64,000 nt of DNA from an uncultured Muribaculaceae bacterium (GTDB lineage Bacteria > Bacteroidota > Bacteroidia > Bacteroidales > Muribaculaceae), in NCBI GenBank assembly GCA_910584055.1, contig CAJTZS010000015.1, positions 19,848 through 83,847 of the forward strand, read 5' to 3'. The notes under the pieces were generated by a model, which saw nothing but the letters and a program-made list of their open reading frames with translations, ran no database searches and was not told where the DNA came from. Positions 36,364 through 45,925 of the stretch are shown here, piece after piece (position 1 is the stretch's first letter; each line of letters begins with the position of its first letter). The translations under genes and the position numbers were made by a program.

Positions 36364-39033
36364 TTAAATACTTGCGAGAATACTTTCAAGACCGACAGGG
36401 TCAACAAGAACCGCACGGGGTTTGCCTCCCTGTGACGGACCCACGATTCCTGCCGCTTCCAGTTGATCCATAATCTTGCCGGCTCTGTTATAGCCGATTG
36501 AATATACGCGTTGCAACGAGGATGTTGAAGCAGTGTTTGATGTGACCACTCTTCTTGCAACCTCTTCAAACAATGGATCTCTGTCTCCGACAGGCCCATT
36601 GCCCCCGCCTCCGTTGTCATCACCGTTTAGCATCGGCGGTTCCGGCAATTCATATGGTCCTGGGGCGTATGGCTGTTTTTCTACATATTCGCATATGGAT
36701 TCAACTTCAGGGGTGTCGATAAATGCACACTGAACGCGCACCATTTCCGAATTATTGAATATGAGCATGTCTCCTCGTCCTATAAGATGTTGTGCTCCGG
36801 GAGTGTCGAGGATAGTTTTGGAGTCAACACCAGAAGATACCTTAAAGGATATGCGGGCAGGAAAGTTCGCTTTGATTATACCTGTTATGACATTTGTAGA
36901 GGGTCGCTGGGTAGCAATTATTACATGCATCCCTACTGCCCTGGCTTTCTGCGCAAGTCTGGCTATGGGCATTTCAACATTTTTACCTGAAACCATAATG
37001 AGGTCACCGAACTCATCAACCACCACTACAATATATGGCAAAAATCTGTGCCCCTCTGTCGGATTCAATTTGCCGTCTTTAATTTTTCCGTTATATTCCT
37101 CAATATTTCTCGCATGAGCGTTCTTTAGGAGTGTATAACGGTTATCCATCTCAATACAAAGGGAATTGAGAGTGGCCTCCACTTTCTGCATGTCCGTAAT
37201 AACAGGCTCGTCAGTGTCAATATCTTCCGGTATGACGGCAAGGTAATGGTTCTTTAGCTTGTTGTACAAACTAAATTCCACCTGTTTGGGATCTATCATC
37301 ACAAATTTAAGTTGTGATGGACTTTTGCAATATAATAAAGATGTGATAATTGCATTGAGACCTACGGATTTGCCCTGTCCTGTCGCACCCGCAACAAGCA
37401 AATGAGGCATTTTTGCAAGATCTGCGATATATACTTCGTTGGATATCGTAGAGCCGAGGGCTATGGGCAGGTTGTATTTGCTCTCCTGATATTTTTTTGA
37501 TTTGATCACCGTCTGCATCGAAACCGTAAGAGGATCCTTGTTGGCAACCTCAATTCCAACCGTGCCCTTACCGGGTATCGGAGCTATAATTCTGACGCCT
37601 CTCGCAGAAAGGCTTAACGCTATATCATCGACCAGGCTACGGATTTTCGCTATTTTAATTCCTTTGTCCGGAACAATCTCATAGAGTGTTACTGTCGGTC
37701 CTACCGTCGCCTCTATCCTTGTGATTGGAATACCGAAATCGAGGAGAGTCTTCTGTATCTTGGCCTTGTTTTCCAATTGCTCATCCGCATCGACACTGAT
37801 TTTTGTTACACCTTCCCGCATCAGATCATATGGCGGGAACTTGTATTTATGCTCTGCCTCAAAATCCAGTTGAGATGTGTAGTGACGTTTCCCATCCTGG
37901 TCAATCTGATTGACTTTGACTACCATTGTAGAAGTGTCTGAGTCCAGGACAGAAGATTCTTCAACTGATGTATTTGTGTTGTCATTATTATCGGTCAATT
38001 CAGCCGGATTCTTGATATCGTCGTCAATGTCACTTATATGATTATCGCTTAGAGAATCATCATGGGCTATACTGTCATCATTTGTGACATCGTTTTCATC
38101 GTTTTCAAGAACATACGTATTGACGAACGAGACTTGTGTGTCATCTTCCGGAACATCAATTATGTCGGATGTGGATAATGTAACGCTTTCTCCTGCTTTG
38201 ATGTCATCGATATGCTCTTCCTGTTCATCGCGTCTTAACGCCTCTTCGCGGGCAAGGATTGCTGCCTTCTCTTCTGCCGCTATTCTTTTCCGTTCGGCTC
38301 GTTCATTATATTTTCGACGAATCCAGGAAATGAAATCGTTCAGGCATATAATAATAAATAAAGCCACCATGAAAAAGCACAGGATATAAGAGCCATATCC
38401 TAAAAAGCTATTTATGAATTCATAAACATAATGGGCATGATATCCACCCCAGTTGACATAAGTATTAGTGACGACACTTGATATGCCGACTATAAGTGAC
38501 AATGTGATTAGCGCCACAAAACATTTGATAGTGAAATTGACACTCTTAAACCGTGGCTTTCCGATAAGGAGTTTCATACTCATGGCAGTGAGCCAGACAA
38601 TTATCACAAAGGAACCTATGCCAAAACTTCTATTGATAAGAAACTCTGATAGGCGAGCCCCCCCTTCTCCGCCATGGTTCGCTATTCTTACGGCACCTCC
38701 AACAGGAGTGGAGTTTATGACAGATTGATCTTTTATGCAGGCTGTGAAATATGAAAGGAAAGATATAAGCAGATACACAGCGAGGCATCCGAGAAAAATG
38801 CCGAGAATTTGTCGCAGTGTGGAAGATGTCAGAAAATTCCTGACGCTTACGAATATATCTGGAGTCTGTTTTACAGAGGTGTTATTGTTTTTTGATTGTT
38901 TGGTTTTAGGTGCGTGTCGCCGGGATGTCGAGCCGCCTTTCTTTTTCTCTTGAACATCAGTGTCGCCCAGTGTTGTCACGGGTGACTCTTCATTAGTATC
39001 AATATGCGGAGTGTAACTTTCGTAGTTGTTCAT
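36364..39033 (-). CDS. ftsK: DNA translocase FtsK/SpoIIIE
   Basis: FtsK pumps chromosomal DNA through the closing division septum and helps resolve chromosome dimers. The 889 residues have an N-terminal membrane part with about four spans (75-240), an acidic Asp/Asn/Ser-rich linker (about 255-375), the motor domain with Walker A GATGQGKS (near 547) and VVVVDEFGDL, and a C-terminal winged-helix gamma domain (about 820-885) that reads polar DNA signals. The linker is short compared with E. coli FtsK. It starts from a promoter overlapping the end of the neighbouring L,D-transpeptidase gene. Confidence 0.95.
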   Translation of the reverse strand: MNNYESYTPHIDTNEESPVTTLGDTDVQEKKKGGSTSRRHAPKTKQSKNNNTSVKQTPDIFVSVRNFLTSSTLRQILGIFLGCLAVYLLISFLSYFTACIKDQSVINSTPVGGAVRIANHGGEGGARLSEFLINRSFGIGSFVIIVWLTAMSMKLLIGKPRFKSVNFTIKCFVALITLSLIVGISSVVTNTYVNWGGYHAHYVYEFINSFLGYGSYILCFFMVALFIIICLNDFISWIRRKYNERAERKRIAAEEKAAILAREEALRRDEQEEHIDDIKAGESVTLSTSDIIDVPEDDTQVSFVNTYVLENDENDVTNDDSIAHDDSLSDNHISDIDDDIKNPAELTDNNDNTNTSVEESSVLDSDTSTMVVKVNQIDQDGKRHYTSQLDFEAEHKYKFPPYDLMREGVTKISVDADEQLENKAKIQKTLLDFGIPITRIEATVGPTVTLYEIVPDKGIKIAKIRSLVDDIALSLSARGVRIIAPIPGKGTVGIEVANKDPLTVSMQTVIKSKKYQESKYNLPIALGSTISNEVYIADLAKMPHLLVAGATGQGKSVGLNAIITSLLYCKSPSQLKFVMIDPKQVEFSLYNKLKNHYLAVIPEDIDTDEPVITDMQKVEATLNSLCIEMDNRYTLLKNAHARNIEEYNGKIKDGKLNPTEGHRFLPYIVVVVDEFGDLIMVSGKNVEMPIARLAQKARAVGMHVIIATQRPSTNVITGIIKANFPARISFKVSSGVDSKTILDTPGAQHLIGRGDMLIFNNSEMVRVQCAFIDTPEVESICEYVEKQPYAPGPYELPEPPMLNGDDNGGGGNGPVGDRDPLFEEVARRVVTSNTASTSSLQRVYSIGYNRAGKIMDQLEAAGIVGPSQGGKPRAVLVDPVGLESILASI

Positions 39034-39065
39034 CTAAAGGTAAAAGCAATTTGCGCTTTTAAATA

Positions 39066-39095
39066 CAAAATTAATGAAATTTCCTCAATAAACAA
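39066..39095 (-). promoter_or_regulatory. ftsK promoter
   Basis: Minus-strand TAATTTTG (39066-39073) and TTG (39093-39095), 19 bases apart. The -33 box lies inside the last codons of the L,D-transpeptidase gene. Confidence 0.6.
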
Positions 39096-40053
39096 CTTCA
39101 TTATTTGCAGTATCTTTTTCCAATTCAATTATAGAGTCGTAAACTTGCTCCGGAAGGGTGTCGTTAACGGTTAGTGTATCGGGCTCAGCTTCAGGCTCGG
39201 GTGTTATTTCCTGCTTTGTCTTAGGCTCTTTTGCGTTCGCCGAAGTAGGTATCCAGGGGATATCGTATCCTTCCTTGACATTCTGTTCCATATCTTTACG
39301 GCCGGGAATAACAATTACGGGCATCCCGATTTCTACAAGTTCTACAAGTTCAAGGATATTTTCATTTGTTATCCTAATGCATCCGTGACTCGTTCTTGCC
39401 CCTATGCTCCATGGTGCGCAGGTGCCATGAATGCCGATTTGGGAAGTTCCGGGGATTCTAAGCCTGATGAATCTCGGACCGAACTGCCCTTTCTTTTTTG
39501 ATGTCACTCCATTGTCATCCGTGAAGAGCCATTCAGTGCTGTCATAGATTCCTTCCACTGAGAAAAAACCTTCGGGAGTCCTGGAATCTCCTTTTTCGTG
39601 TTTGGTTCCGTAATTTTTTGCGCAAGCCATGCCATATGACTTTTGTAGATTGCCATATTTATCAAATAACATAACTTTCATTCTGCTTTTATCGACAGCA
39701 ATGAATCCAGAGTATACATTATTCAGTAATTTTTTTACATATTCCGGTGATTTTTCTATCATCTGCGGCAATATACCGTTTCGATATGATTCCCAGTTTT
39801 CGGAAGTGCGCATGAAATCCAACAGGTCTTCCGGATCGTCGCTCAATACTGCAACTCTCGGTGTCTCTATGATTTCACATAGTGTATCCGCATTTTCTGA
39901 TGATATTAACGTGTCGTGAGCCACATCAATTTCTTCAACAACTTTATGTCTATGTTGCCGACAAGACGGGCTAATGAAAAACGCCATCAACGAGACGATA
40001 GCAAAGGTACCCGTTGACAGCACTAAATTTTTTATGTTTTTTACTAAGCTCAT
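39085..40053 (-). CDS. L,D-transpeptidase (YkuD) family protein
   Basis: L,D-transpeptidases form 3-3 cross-links in peptidoglycan or attach proteins to it. The 322 residues start with a membrane anchor or signal (about 11-31). The YkuD domain (about 115-250) has the active-site signature: H209 in GIHG and S-H223-G-C225-I-R, with Cys225 as nucleophile. The tail after 265 is Pro/Glu-rich and probably disordered. A signal-anchor or lipoprotein (cysteine at 31) are both possible; the residues before C31 are not a clean lipobox. It has its own promoter. Confidence 0.9.
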   Translation of the reverse strand: MSLVKNIKNLVLSTGTFAIVSLMAFFISPSCRQHRHKVVEEIDVAHDTLISSENADTLCEIIETPRVAVLSDDPEDLLDFMRTSENWESYRNGILPQMIEKSPEYVKKLLNNVYSGFIAVDKSRMKVMLFDKYGNLQKSYGMACAKNYGTKHEKGDSRTPEGFFSVEGIYDSTEWLFTDDNGVTSKKKGQFGPRFIRLRIPGTSQIGIHGTCAPWSIGARTSHGCIRITNENILELVELVEIGMPVIVIPGRKDMEQNVKEGYDIPWIPTSANAKEPKTKQEITPEPEAEPDTLTVNDTLPEQVYDSIIELEKDTANNEVVY

Positions 40054-40065
40054 AACTTGCGGCTA

Positions 40066-40098
40066 CAAAATTAGTTATTATATCTGATTTATCATCAA
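40066..40098 (-). promoter_or_regulatory. Promoter of the L,D-transpeptidase gene
   Basis: Minus-strand TAATTTTG (40066-40073) and TTG (40096-40098), 22 bases apart, 12 bases before the start codon. Confidence 0.55.
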
Positions 40099-40161
40099 GA
40101 CTTCGATAAAATGTTATGGGATTAGATATAATTGCAGATTTTTTAGTAAATTCGCACTTCG

Positions 40162-40332
40162 ATGAGCACATCTAAAGTCATAGGAATCGTTATACTCGTC
40201 ATAATATGGATATGGCTTGTATGGTTGTTGTTGTCGGCAGGGGGTATGAATTTGAAGAATATTCTGATTGCGGCAATGACAGGTATCATCATCTTTGTGC
40301 CGTTATATAAAAAATATTTTGGCAAGGAATGA
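40162..40332 (+). CDS. Small (56-residue) membrane protein coupled to dxs
   Basis: ATG at 40162 opens a 56-codon frame ending TGA at 40330-40332. The predicted protein has two hydrophobic helices (about 6-26, with WIWLVWLLL, and 33-48) joined by a short Gly-rich turn, and a basic C-terminus (KKYFGKE). Its stop overlaps the dxs start as ATGA, so ribosomes could re-initiate on dxs. I recognise no family. The hydrophobic pattern, tight coupling and lack of another candidate in this gap argue that it is real. A weak -7-like TAAATTCG lies at 40147-40154 just upstream. Confidence 0.65.
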   Translation: MSTSKVIGIVILVIIWIWLVWLLLSAGGMNLKNILIAAMTGIIIFVPLYKKYFGKE

Positions 40333-42257
40333 ATCTACTCAATCATATAGACAGTCCGGAAGAACTTAGAAAATTACTACCGGAGCAACTTCCCCAGCTA
40401 TGCGCCGAGATAAGAGAATACATGATTGAAAATCTCTCTCACAATCCCGGACATTTTGGTTCGAGCATGGGGGCTGTGGAGATTATTGTGGCACTTCATT
40501 ATGTTTTCAATACTCCCCGCGATCGCGTGGTATGGGATGTGGGTCATCAGGCTTACACCCATAAACTTTTGACAGGCAGACGGGATCTTTTCCCTAATCA
40601 ACGCACGGCAGGTGGTATCAGTGGATTCCCTTTCCCGGCTGAAAGCGTATATGATACTTTTGTTTGTGGACATGCCGGAAATTCAATTTCGGCTGCACTC
40701 GGAATGGCTATTGCCGATCTTAACACCCCGGGAGAGGCCGACAGGAATACTATCGCATTGGTAGGTGACGCTTCTATTAGTAACGGTCTTGCGTTTGAAG
40801 GATTGAACAATGCATCTAACAATCCTAACAATCTTCTTATCATTTTGAATGATAACGATATGTCTATTGACAATCCGGTTGGCGCGATGCATCGCTATCT
40901 ATCGGACATGACAACTTCTGCATCTTATAACAGGCTTCGATACAAAGTATATAACATATTTAAGAGATTGGGGCTTGTAAATGACAAGAGGAAAGGATTG
41001 CTCCTGAGGTTTAACAATGCTGTCAAATCTCTGGTTTCAACGCAACAGAATATTTTTGAAGGACTTAATATCCGATATTTTGGGCCGTTCGATGGCAATG
41101 ACGTCAATAAGGTTGTGAAGGTATTGTCTGATATTAAGGACATGAAAGGGCCTCGTATTTTACATTTGCGTACTGTCAAAGGCAAAGGATATAAGGCTGC
41201 AGAGGAAAATCCGCAGGCATGGCATGCCCCTGGAAACTTTGATCCTGAAACCGGAGAAAAGATCGTGGCATCATCTTCCGCACCGCTGTGGCAGGAGGTT
41301 TTTGGAGACATGCTTGTTAGATTGGCGGAGAAAAACGATAAAATTGTCGGTATCACTGCCGCTATGCTTTCCGGCACTTCGATGAATAAAATGATGAGAA
41401 AATTCCCCAAACGCACGTTTGATGTGGGTATATCGGAGGGACATGCAGTTACATTCGCAGGTGGACTTGCAGCTGCCGGTAAAAAGCCGTTTGTGGCGAT
41501 ATACTCATCTTTCCTTCAACGGGGGTTTGACAATATTATTCATGATGTTGCCATTCAGAAACTGCCGGTGGTGTTCTGCATCGACAGGGCCGGTCTTGTC
41601 GGCGAAGATGGAGTGACACATCATGGTCTTTTTGATATCGCTTACCTGAGAATGGTTCCCGGAATGACAGTGGCCTCTCCAATGGATATTGAATCATTGA
41701 AAAAATTAATGATAACAGCAGAGGGTTTCGCCGCTCCTATAGCTGTAAGGTATCCGCGTGGTAAGGCCAATGGGAATATAGATGCAAATGATGATATTGA
41801 AAGTTGTTTGGAGGTAGGTAAAGGAAGGAAAATTTTGTGCAATGATAATGCACGGATAGCGGTTCTTACGATCGGTCAGGTCGGATTCGATGCATTGTCA
41901 GCTGCAGGGAAATTGCATTCAGAGGGAATATGTGTTGATGTTTTTGATATGATCTGGGTGAAACCGATCGATGAAACATTACTAAAACATATTGCAGAAA
42001 ATTACAAGGCAATTGTTACAGTTGAGGACGGTGTTAAAGAAGGAGGTTTTGGAACGGCTGTAGTAGATTGGTTGAGTACAAATGGATATAATGTTCCTGT
42101 TGTCAAACTGGGAGTACCGGATACGTGGATATATCACGCTAAAGTTGACCAACTGCATGCTGAGTGTGGTTTCGATTCAGAAGGAATTGTTCAAGCTGTA
42201 AAGAGTATCGCAGCCGGTATGCCGGCAGATGGAAATGTAAAACCGATGGAAGAATGA
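40329..42257 (+). CDS. dxs: 1-deoxy-D-xylulose-5-phosphate synthase
   Basis: DXS condenses pyruvate and glyceraldehyde 3-phosphate with thiamine diphosphate, the first step of MEP isoprenoid synthesis. The 642 residues show SHNPGHFGSS (37-46), VGHQAYTHKLLTGR (71-84), the ThDP/Mg motif GDASISNGLAFEGLNN (146-161), and the transketolase-type central and C-terminal domains. All family blocks are present. It overlaps by ATGA both the 56-codon gene upstream (40329-40332) and trkA downstream (42254-42257), so it sits inside a translationally coupled unit. Confidence 0.96.
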   Translation: MNLLNHIDSPEELRKLLPEQLPQLCAEIREYMIENLSHNPGHFGSSMGAVEIIVALHYVFNTPRDRVVWDVGHQAYTHKLLTGRRDLFPNQRTAGGISGFPFPAESVYDTFVCGHAGNSISAALGMAIADLNTPGEADRNTIALVGDASISNGLAFEGLNNASNNPNNLLIILNDNDMSIDNPVGAMHRYLSDMTTSASYNRLRYKVYNIFKRLGLVNDKRKGLLLRFNNAVKSLVSTQQNIFEGLNIRYFGPFDGNDVNKVVKVLSDIKDMKGPRILHLRTVKGKGYKAAEENPQAWHAPGNFDPETGEKIVASSSAPLWQEVFGDMLVRLAEKNDKIVGITAAMLSGTSMNKMMRKFPKRTFDVGISEGHAVTFAGGLAAAGKKPFVAIYSSFLQRGFDNIIHDVAIQKLPVVFCIDRAGLVGEDGVTHHGLFDIAYLRMVPGMTVASPMDIESLKKLMITAEGFAAPIAVRYPRGKANGNIDANDDIESCLEVGKGRKILCNDNARIAVLTIGQVGFDALSAAGKLHSEGICVDVFDMIWVKPIDETLLKHIAENYKAIVTVEDGVKEGGFGTAVVDWLSTNGYNVPVVKLGVPDTWIYHAKVDQLHAECGFDSEGIVQAVKSIAAGMPADGNVKPMEE

Positions 42258-43588
42258 AAATTGTAATAGCCGGGGCCGGAGAAGTAGGGACTCATCTTGC
42301 AAAGATGCTGTCAAACGAAGACCAGGACATAATCTTGATCGACAATGATCAGGCGCGCCTTGACGTGATTGATTCAAATTACAATCTTATGACATGGAAT
42401 GGATCCACATCTTCTTTCAACAGTCTTCGTGATGTCGGTGTCTCAAACGCGGATCTTTATATTGCTGTGACTCCCTACGAAACCAGAAATATAACCAGTT
42501 GTGCCATAGCCAAACGACTTGGTGCGAAAAAAACAGTTGCCAGAATTGATAACAGTGAATTCCTTATTCCTGAAAACGGAGCGGTGTTGAAAGAAGTTGG
42601 CGTTGATTTTCTTATATATCCAGAGAATATCGCCGCGCAGGAAATAGCCGTTGCGCTTTATCATAACTGGGCTCGATACTGGGGTGAGCTACATAATGGC
42701 GGATTATTATTGATAGGTGTCAAGTTGCATGGCAACTCCCCATTGATCGATTGTAAACTACGTGATCTCCCGGTTAAGACCCATGATTTCCATGTTGCAG
42801 CTATAAAAAGAAATAACGAAACGATTATTCCTAACGGTAATGATGAGATACGTAGGGATGATATTGTCTATTTTATAACGACTCCCCCATTTATTCAAGA
42901 GGTCAGGGATATATGTGGCAAGAAAAAGAGGGTTGTAAAAAAAGCGCTGATTGTTGGCGGTGGACGCATTGCTCAACGGTTTGCAAAACTATATAGCGAG
43001 GAGTTCCATCTGAAAATTATTGACAACGATCGGGAAAATTGCGAATCGATGGCAACTATGCTCCCGAATTGCGAAATTGTATACGGTGACGCCCTTGATA
43101 TTGAGGTGCTCCGCGACAATAATATCTATCAATATGACGCTTTTCTCGCTTTGACGGATTCTTCTGAAACAAATATTCTCTCTTGTCTGACAGCAAAGGA
43201 GTTCGGAGTTCCTAAAACCATTGCTGATGTTGAAAATCTTCAGTTCTTAAGTCAGGCTGAGAATCTCAATATTGGTACAACAATCAATAAGAAGCTGTTC
43301 GCATCGAGTCATATTTTTAAAATTCTTCTTGATGCCGACGAAAATAATTCTAAATTCCTTGCCCTTGCAGATGCTGAGGTAGCTGAGATTTATGTCAAAC
43401 ATAATGCAAAGATCACGAAATCACCTGTGAAAGATCTCAAACTTCCTTTCGGTATGACTCTGGCAGCATTGGTGAGGCGGAATGAAATCCAGCTGATCAG
43501 TGGTAACACTCATATTCAGGAGGGAGATTTTGTTGTGGTGTTCTGTCTTTCCGGAACAATCCATAAAATAGAAAAGTGGTTTAATTGA
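42254..43588 (+). CDS. trkA: Trk potassium-uptake regulatory subunit TrkA
   Basis: TrkA is the cytoplasmic nucleotide-binding ring that gates the TrkH potassium channel. The 444 residues, from ATG at 42254, hold two RCK units in tandem: NAD-type Rossmann loops GAGEVG (7-12) and GGGRIAQRF (near 235), each followed by a TrkA-C domain. An in-frame start at 42164 lies inside dxs and is rejected, because the internal ATG gives the exact family N-terminus MKIVIAGAGEVG and an ATGA overlap with dxs. trkH follows directly. Confidence 0.93.
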   Translation: MKIVIAGAGEVGTHLAKMLSNEDQDIILIDNDQARLDVIDSNYNLMTWNGSTSSFNSLRDVGVSNADLYIAVTPYETRNITSCAIAKRLGAKKTVARIDNSEFLIPENGAVLKEVGVDFLIYPENIAAQEIAVALYHNWARYWGELHNGGLLLIGVKLHGNSPLIDCKLRDLPVKTHDFHVAAIKRNNETIIPNGNDEIRRDDIVYFITTPPFIQEVRDICGKKKRVVKKALIVGGGRIAQRFAKLYSEEFHLKIIDNDRENCESMATMLPNCEIVYGDALDIEVLRDNNIYQYDAFLALTDSSETNILSCLTAKEFGVPKTIADVENLQFLSQAENLNIGTTINKKLFASSHIFKILLDADENNSKFLALADAEVAEIYVKHNAKITKSPVKDLKLPFGMTLAALVRRNEIQLISGNTHIQEGDFVVVFCLSGTIHKIEKWFN

Positions 43589-43596
43589 CATCCCGG

Positions 43597-45075
43597 ATGT
43601 TCTCTTATAAAAAACATACATATTATATCAATATATTAATGCTTTTAAGAGTTATCGGTTATCTTTTGGTAATCGAAGCTCTGTTTATGCTGATTCCTTG
43701 TATAATAGCTTTGTTTTATAAGGAAGACGCACTATGGGATTTCTTGATGTGCGCCGGGATTTCCGGCATTTCGGGGGCTGGAATGATGTTCCTGAAACCC
43801 AGATCAAAAGATATGGGTAAAAGAGAGGCGATACTCTTGACAGGGCTTACATGGGTAATACTTTCGGCATTCGGTATGCTGCCTTTCCTTTTTGCGGGCA
43901 CACACATGACAATTACCGATGCTTTCTTTGAAACCATGAGCGGTTTTACGACTACCGGGGCATCAGTTTTGTCTACACTTACAGGAGTCCCGAAATCTAT
44001 TCTGGCTTGGCGCTGTGTCGTGCAATGGATAGGCGGTCTTGGAATAATATTGTTCACACTTGCTGTCGTTCCGATGTTGAATTATTCGGGTGGAATGCAG
44101 TTGTTTAATGCGGAGGTAACCGGGATTACACATGATAAACTACGTCCTCGCGTGAGCTTCACTGCCAAAGGATTATGGGGGGTATATATTCTTTTGACAG
44201 TTCTGCTTATAATTTTCCTCTCATTTTCAGACATGTCTTTTTTTGATGCCTTTTGTCATGGCTTGTCAACCATGTCAACAGGCGGGTTTTCCACAAGTGA
44301 TTCAAACATTGCACAATGGAATTCCATTTATTTAAAGGTTGTAATGACTGTATTTATGTTTTTGGGAGGTGTGAATTTCTCATTACTTTTCAATATGCTT
44401 AGCAGACGTGGTGGCAATCCTTTGAAAAATACGGCTTTCAAATATTATTTATGCATTATTCTAATATGTTATTTGGGATTTGTAATAAATATCCTTATAG
44501 AGGGGCTTGCAGAAAATTGGGAATATCTTACAATTGATCCATTGTTTCAAACAATCTCGATATTATCTTCCACTGGCATCACCGAACCTAATTTTCATGA
44601 CTGGGGTTCAATATCAATTGTGCTTTTGCTGATTATGATGGTAATGGGATCGTGTGCAGGCAGCACGTCGGGTGGTGCAAAGGTTGATAGGTTTGTAGTT
44701 CTGTTTAAGTTCCTGAAAAATGAGTTCTACAAGATGATGCACCCTTCTACCGTAACTACGGTGACAATCAATGGTAAGGGGACATCATCTGCAGTTGTGC
44801 AGAAGACACTTGCGTTTTTGTTTCTGTATGGGATGGTAATATGTGTGGGTGGACTTGTACTCAGTCTTATAGGCCTGCCTCTGTCAGATGCCTTTTTCTG
44901 TTCATTGTCAGCTATTTCTAACACCTGTCTTGGAACGGAAATATCAGGACTTTCTGAGAATTACGCAATGATTCCCGATGCTGCCAAATGGCTTTTATCT
45001 TTGATTATGCTTATAGGGCGTCTTGAAGTTTTCACTATACTTCTGTTGTTCACCCCAACCTTCTGGAGAAAATAG
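43597..45075 (+). CDS. trkH: Trk potassium-uptake membrane subunit TrkH
   Basis: TrkH forms the potassium-conducting pore in the inner membrane. The 492 residues show the four pore-loop repeats with selectivity-filter glycines: TTTGAS, MSTGGFS, SSTGIT and NTCLG. About ten hydrophobic helices are visible. ATG at 43597 is chosen; TTG at 43585 would overlap the trkA stop by 4 bases and add MTSR, and cannot be excluded. It is the last gene of the unit 56-codon gene, dxs, trkA, trkH, and ends 10 bases from a converging gene. Confidence 0.92.
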   Translation: MFSYKKHTYYINILMLLRVIGYLLVIEALFMLIPCIIALFYKEDALWDFLMCAGISGISGAGMMFLKPRSKDMGKREAILLTGLTWVILSAFGMLPFLFAGTHMTITDAFFETMSGFTTTGASVLSTLTGVPKSILAWRCVVQWIGGLGIILFTLAVVPMLNYSGGMQLFNAEVTGITHDKLRPRVSFTAKGLWGVYILLTVLLIIFLSFSDMSFFDAFCHGLSTMSTGGFSTSDSNIAQWNSIYLKVVMTVFMFLGGVNFSLLFNMLSRRGGNPLKNTAFKYYLCIILICYLGFVINILIEGLAENWEYLTIDPLFQTISILSSTGITEPNFHDWGSISIVLLLIMMVMGSCAGSTSGGAKVDRFVVLFKFLKNEFYKMMHPSTVTTVTINGKGTSSAVVQKTLAFLFLYGMVICVGGLVLSLIGLPLSDAFFCSLSAISNTCLGTEISGLSENYAMIPDAAKWLLSLIMLIGRLEVFTILLLFTPTFWRK

Positions 45076-45085
45076 CCAATTAGTT

Positions 45086-45886
45086 TTATGTGGGCTTACC
45101 TCCGGGTCTCTGATCCGGTTTATATTGTCCTTTACGCTTGGTTACATTACCATATTCTATGGCATGAACCGGGCAAGCATGATAACATGCGAGACATGAT
45201 GTGCAATCTTCTCCCCATTGTGGTCTGTTCTTTGACATCGTAATATTACCAACCGGACAAGATTTGGAGCACAAGGAACAACTGACACATTTATCATTTG
45301 CTCTCCATCTTGACGGAAAGATTCCATATTTTTTGAAGAGTGGATAAAACAAAGCTGTTTTTAGAAAAGGAATACCCCCTACTGTCGGTTTAATTTCCCA
45401 CTCCCCTCTCCTTATTTTGTTTACGATAGCATTAATTTGTTTCGGTGCTTCTTTTATCTTATTTTCCCGAACATCATCCGAATCAATGTCAAAACCGGGA
45501 AGTAACACGTAGGTATTGGGCATAATAACGCTCCATGCACCATTTAATATCAAACCTCTTTTAGAGATTATTTTGCGAAACATTTTATGCGAGTTCCCCG
45601 TTTCATCACCGCAAGTTGCTGTCATCCATACCGGAATGTTATTCCTCCGGATAAAATCGATTGTATTTTGAGGTAAAGATTTTATAAATTCAGCCATTAT
45701 TGGAGGAACGCCCCAGGAATATATAGGAAAAACGAATCCGATGCTCTTGAAATATTCTCCGTTATTCGACGTGAGCAATCCCTCCGGCTTTAAACCACAT
45801 ATATTTAGGGCTATATCATTGAGTCCTTCAGCCATTACCTCCGCCGTATAGCGAGAATTGCCGGTGCCTGAAAAATAAAATATCAT
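45086..45886 (-). CDS. EFR1-type flavodoxin/ferredoxin fusion protein
   Basis: This 266-residue electron-transfer protein joins an N-terminal flavodoxin-like domain (FMN phosphate loop SGTGNSRY, 6-13) to a C-terminal ferredoxin with two [4Fe-4S] motifs: C200, C203, C206, C210 and C228, C231, C234, C238. Such proteins are labelled EFR1 or 'EFR1 family ferrodoxin' in gut anaerobes; redox partners are unknown. It lies alone on the minus strand, converging with trkH and 39 bases downstream of holA. Confidence 0.9.
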   Translation of the reverse strand: MIFYFSGTGNSRYTAEVMAEGLNDIALNICGLKPEGLLTSNNGEYFKSIGFVFPIYSWGVPPIMAEFIKSLPQNTIDFIRRNNIPVWMTATCGDETGNSHKMFRKIISKRGLILNGAWSVIMPNTYVLLPGFDIDSDDVRENKIKEAPKQINAIVNKIRRGEWEIKPTVGGIPFLKTALFYPLFKKYGIFPSRWRANDKCVSCSLCSKSCPVGNITMSKNRPQWGEDCTSCLACYHACPVHAIEYGNVTKRKGQYKPDQRPGGKPT

Positions 45887-45925
45887 GATCTTTCACAACT
45901 TCTTAATGTATACCTATTTCACAAT

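Noticed and set aside
42164..42253. 30-codon upstream extension of trkA
   Set aside because: It lies within dxs; the ATG at 42254 gives the exact family N-terminus and an ATGA overlap.
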